Assembly: GCA_046542255.1 (NCBI GenBank)
Contig: JBKHBT010000047.1
Location: forward strand, 1 to 24,313
Direction of reading: 5' to 3'
DNA: 24,313 nt
Origin: JBKHBT01 sp046542255
GTDB taxonomy: Bacteria; UBP14; UBA6098; JBKHBT01
The position numbers were made by a program, and so were the translations under genes. Positions 22,991 to 24,313 of the stretch are shown in pieces. How positions within the stretch are numbered: position 1 is the stretch's first letter; each line of letters starts with the position of its first letter. A model generated the notes under the pieces. It did not search any database, was not told where the DNA came from, and saw nothing but the letters and a program-made list of their open reading frames with translations.

Positions 22991-24285
22991 TACTAACAAT
23001 TTTAACCATAGCAATCCTATCTTCACCGCTATTGGCGCAGAGGGATTCGCTTTGTATGAGGACTGTGGATGAATGGTTTGAGGCTGATAGTAGATTACTT
23101 GATGCGAGAAAATTAACGATATTTGATGATTATATTTATCTAACAACTAGCAATGGCTTGCGTGTATATAATCTATCCGATAGCGGTAACATATCGTTGG
23201 ATACTACTTTGATCGTTCGAGATACAGGTTTAAGAGAATTTTTTGCAATTGATACTATTGGCTATACAAATTATGAAAATGATTTAATAGTTTTGAATTT
23301 AAGCAATCCTTCAAGACCTGACTCAATATATTCTTATACTGATATTTTTGAATCAAGTGTAAACGAATTTATAATGGATGAAACAATTTTAGTAACGTCA
23401 GAATTCATAGAATGTTATCAAAGATTCGATATTTCAGAACCTATGGACATTACCGAAATAACTACGCATTGCGGCGATACACTTAGTAATTACATGTACG
23501 ACTTAGTAGATATAGACTACCCAAAGGTATTTGGCTGGAGCGACCCTCGTTTTGGCGAAACTGTTAATCTTTATGTTAGCGATGTTAGTATACCAGATTC
23601 TATTTCATTTGAAAGGTTAGGTACTCTAGAGCGAAGCTATGTGGAACAAGAGCCAACGTGGCTTCATGTAGAAGATACGATCATATATATAAGTTATTAT
23701 TTCGGAGCTTTGAGAACCTATAAAACAAATGCTGACAGAGACACTCTTATTTTACTAGATACTTACGAAGATTTCGTCGATGCTTATGGTGGCAAAGGTT
23801 TTCTAAAAGACACCCTTTTATTTATACCCTGGGGAGAATATATCAAAGTATTCAATATTTCAGATCCGACAGAAATTGATTTAATTGCCTTTTATTACGA
23901 ATCTAGAACAACTTTCAGGTCACTGGTTTACATCGATGATTTTCTTGTTGCAACTTCTTCTCATAGTATCAAAGTCTTTAAATACCCATGCCCAGAGTGC
24001 GACGGCAATTGCGAATTAAGAGATATCCCAAAAGACCTAGAAATCAAAACCTACCCTAATCCCTTCAATGACAAATGCAGAATTAGTATAGATAATAAAA
24101 TAGAGTATACTAATCAAAGCATAAGTATCTATGATCTAAAAGGCCGAAAAGTCCTGGAAGAGAATACATCTTCTTTGAAACATGAGTTTATATGGGATGC
24201 TCAAGATGAGCCTAAAGGTATATATCTTGTTGAGCTTAGTAATGGAAAAATGAAAAATACGCGAAAAGTATTTCTAATCAAATAG
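22975..24285 (+). CDS. T9SS-exported protein, probable beta-propeller, paralogue 2
   Basis: This 436-residue protein begins with 29 residues identical to paralogue 1 (signal peptide plus RDSLCMR) and ends with the same TRKVFLIK. The middle has propeller-like segments (YNLSDSGNISLD, LNLSNPSRPDSIYS, FDISEPMDITEI, FNISDPTEIDLIAFY) but little close identity to its neighbour. CPECDGNCEL (about residue 339) precedes the T9SS type A sorting domain: TYPNPFNDKCRISID, ISIYDLKGRKVLE and EPKGIYLVELSNGK. It lies 12 bases after paralogue 1, with Shine-Dalgarno GAAAGG in the gap. The same 12 bases separate it from paralogue 3. Export across both membranes is expected; function is unknown. Confidence 0.88.
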   Translation: MKTKILLTILTIAILSSPLLAQRDSLCMRTVDEWFEADSRLLDARKLTIFDDYIYLTTSNGLRVYNLSDSGNISLDTTLIVRDTGLREFFAIDTIGYTNYENDLIVLNLSNPSRPDSIYSYTDIFESSVNEFIMDETILVTSEFIECYQRFDISEPMDITEITTHCGDTLSNYMYDLVDIDYPKVFGWSDPRFGETVNLYVSDVSIPDSISFERLGTLERSYVEQEPTWLHVEDTIIYISYYFGALRTYKTNADRDTLILLDTYEDFVDAYGGKGFLKDTLLFIPWGEYIKVFNISDPTEIDLIAFYYESRTTFRSLVYIDDFLVATSSHSIKVFKYPCPECDGNCELRDIPKDLEIKTYPNPFNDKCRISIDNKIEYTNQSISIYDLKGRKVLEENTSSLKHEFIWDAQDEPKGIYLVELSNGKMKNTRKVFLIK

Positions 24286-24297
24286 AAAGGCGACAAA

Positions 24298-24313
24298 ATG
24301 AAAACAAAAATCT
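24298..24313 (+). CDS. Third paralogue of the T9SS array (3' cut by window end)
   Basis: Only 16 bases are visible, encoding MKTKI and one base more. They match the starts of paralogues 1 and 2 exactly and follow the same 12-base spacer and Shine-Dalgarno found between the first two. On that basis a third copy begins here; its length and content lie outside the window. Confidence 0.75.

Overview
The window reads as a chromosomal segment of an uncultured-type, Gram-negative, moderately AT-rich bacterium, most likely from the FCB (Fibrobacterota-Chlorobiota-Bacteroidota) superphylum or a neighbouring candidate phylum. The evidence is a lipid A disaccharide synthase (an outer membrane with lipid A), three secreted proteins ending in type IX secretion (T9SS) type A sorting domains (a fourth is cut by the window end), and a fibre-like protein of a kind common in such genomes. 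I cannot name the phylum from the sequence alone.

Region 1 (3-8918, + strand) is a merged spc/alpha translation operon in canonical order: rpsH (5' end missing), rplF, rplR, rpsE, rpmD, rplO, secY, adk, map, infA, rpmJ, rpsM, rpsK, rpsD, rpoA, rplQ. Genes overlap or lie within a few tens of bases of each other, and a strong intrinsic terminator closes the run at 8946-8982. Four genes start with TTG or GTG. rpoA and rplQ both carry long charged C-terminal tails, and L6 has an apparent insertion.

Region 2 (9076-11646, + strand) is a three-gene run: an unknown acidic single-pass membrane protein, a Gfo/Idh/MocA-type oxidoreductase and lpxB. The zero-base junction between the last two suggests that the oxidoreductase works in lipid A or UDP-sugar metabolism. 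It ends at a hairpin that can serve both strands, facing the convergent genes.

Region 3 (11757-15641, - strand) is a two-gene surface unit: a 166-residue protein with a T9SS sorting domain, then a 1124-residue exported fibre-like protein. The fibre has an unusual stretch with alanine at every third residue, encoded in part by 18-bp tandem repeats.

Region 4 (15889-21132, - strand) is a tight three-gene run: a metallo-beta-lactamase-fold hydrolase (RNase Z-like), DNA polymerase I with an apparently dead proofreading domain, and an unrecognised polytopic membrane protein.

Region 5 (21133-24313, + strand) opens with a 426-base intergenic region holding inverted repeats and a good sigma70-like promoter. 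It then runs into a head-to-tail array of at least three T9SS-exported paralogues, the third cut by the window end. Their signal-peptide ends and junctions are almost identical at DNA level while their middles have diverged. This array, with a base-word composition unlike the rest of the window, is the most unusual feature here.
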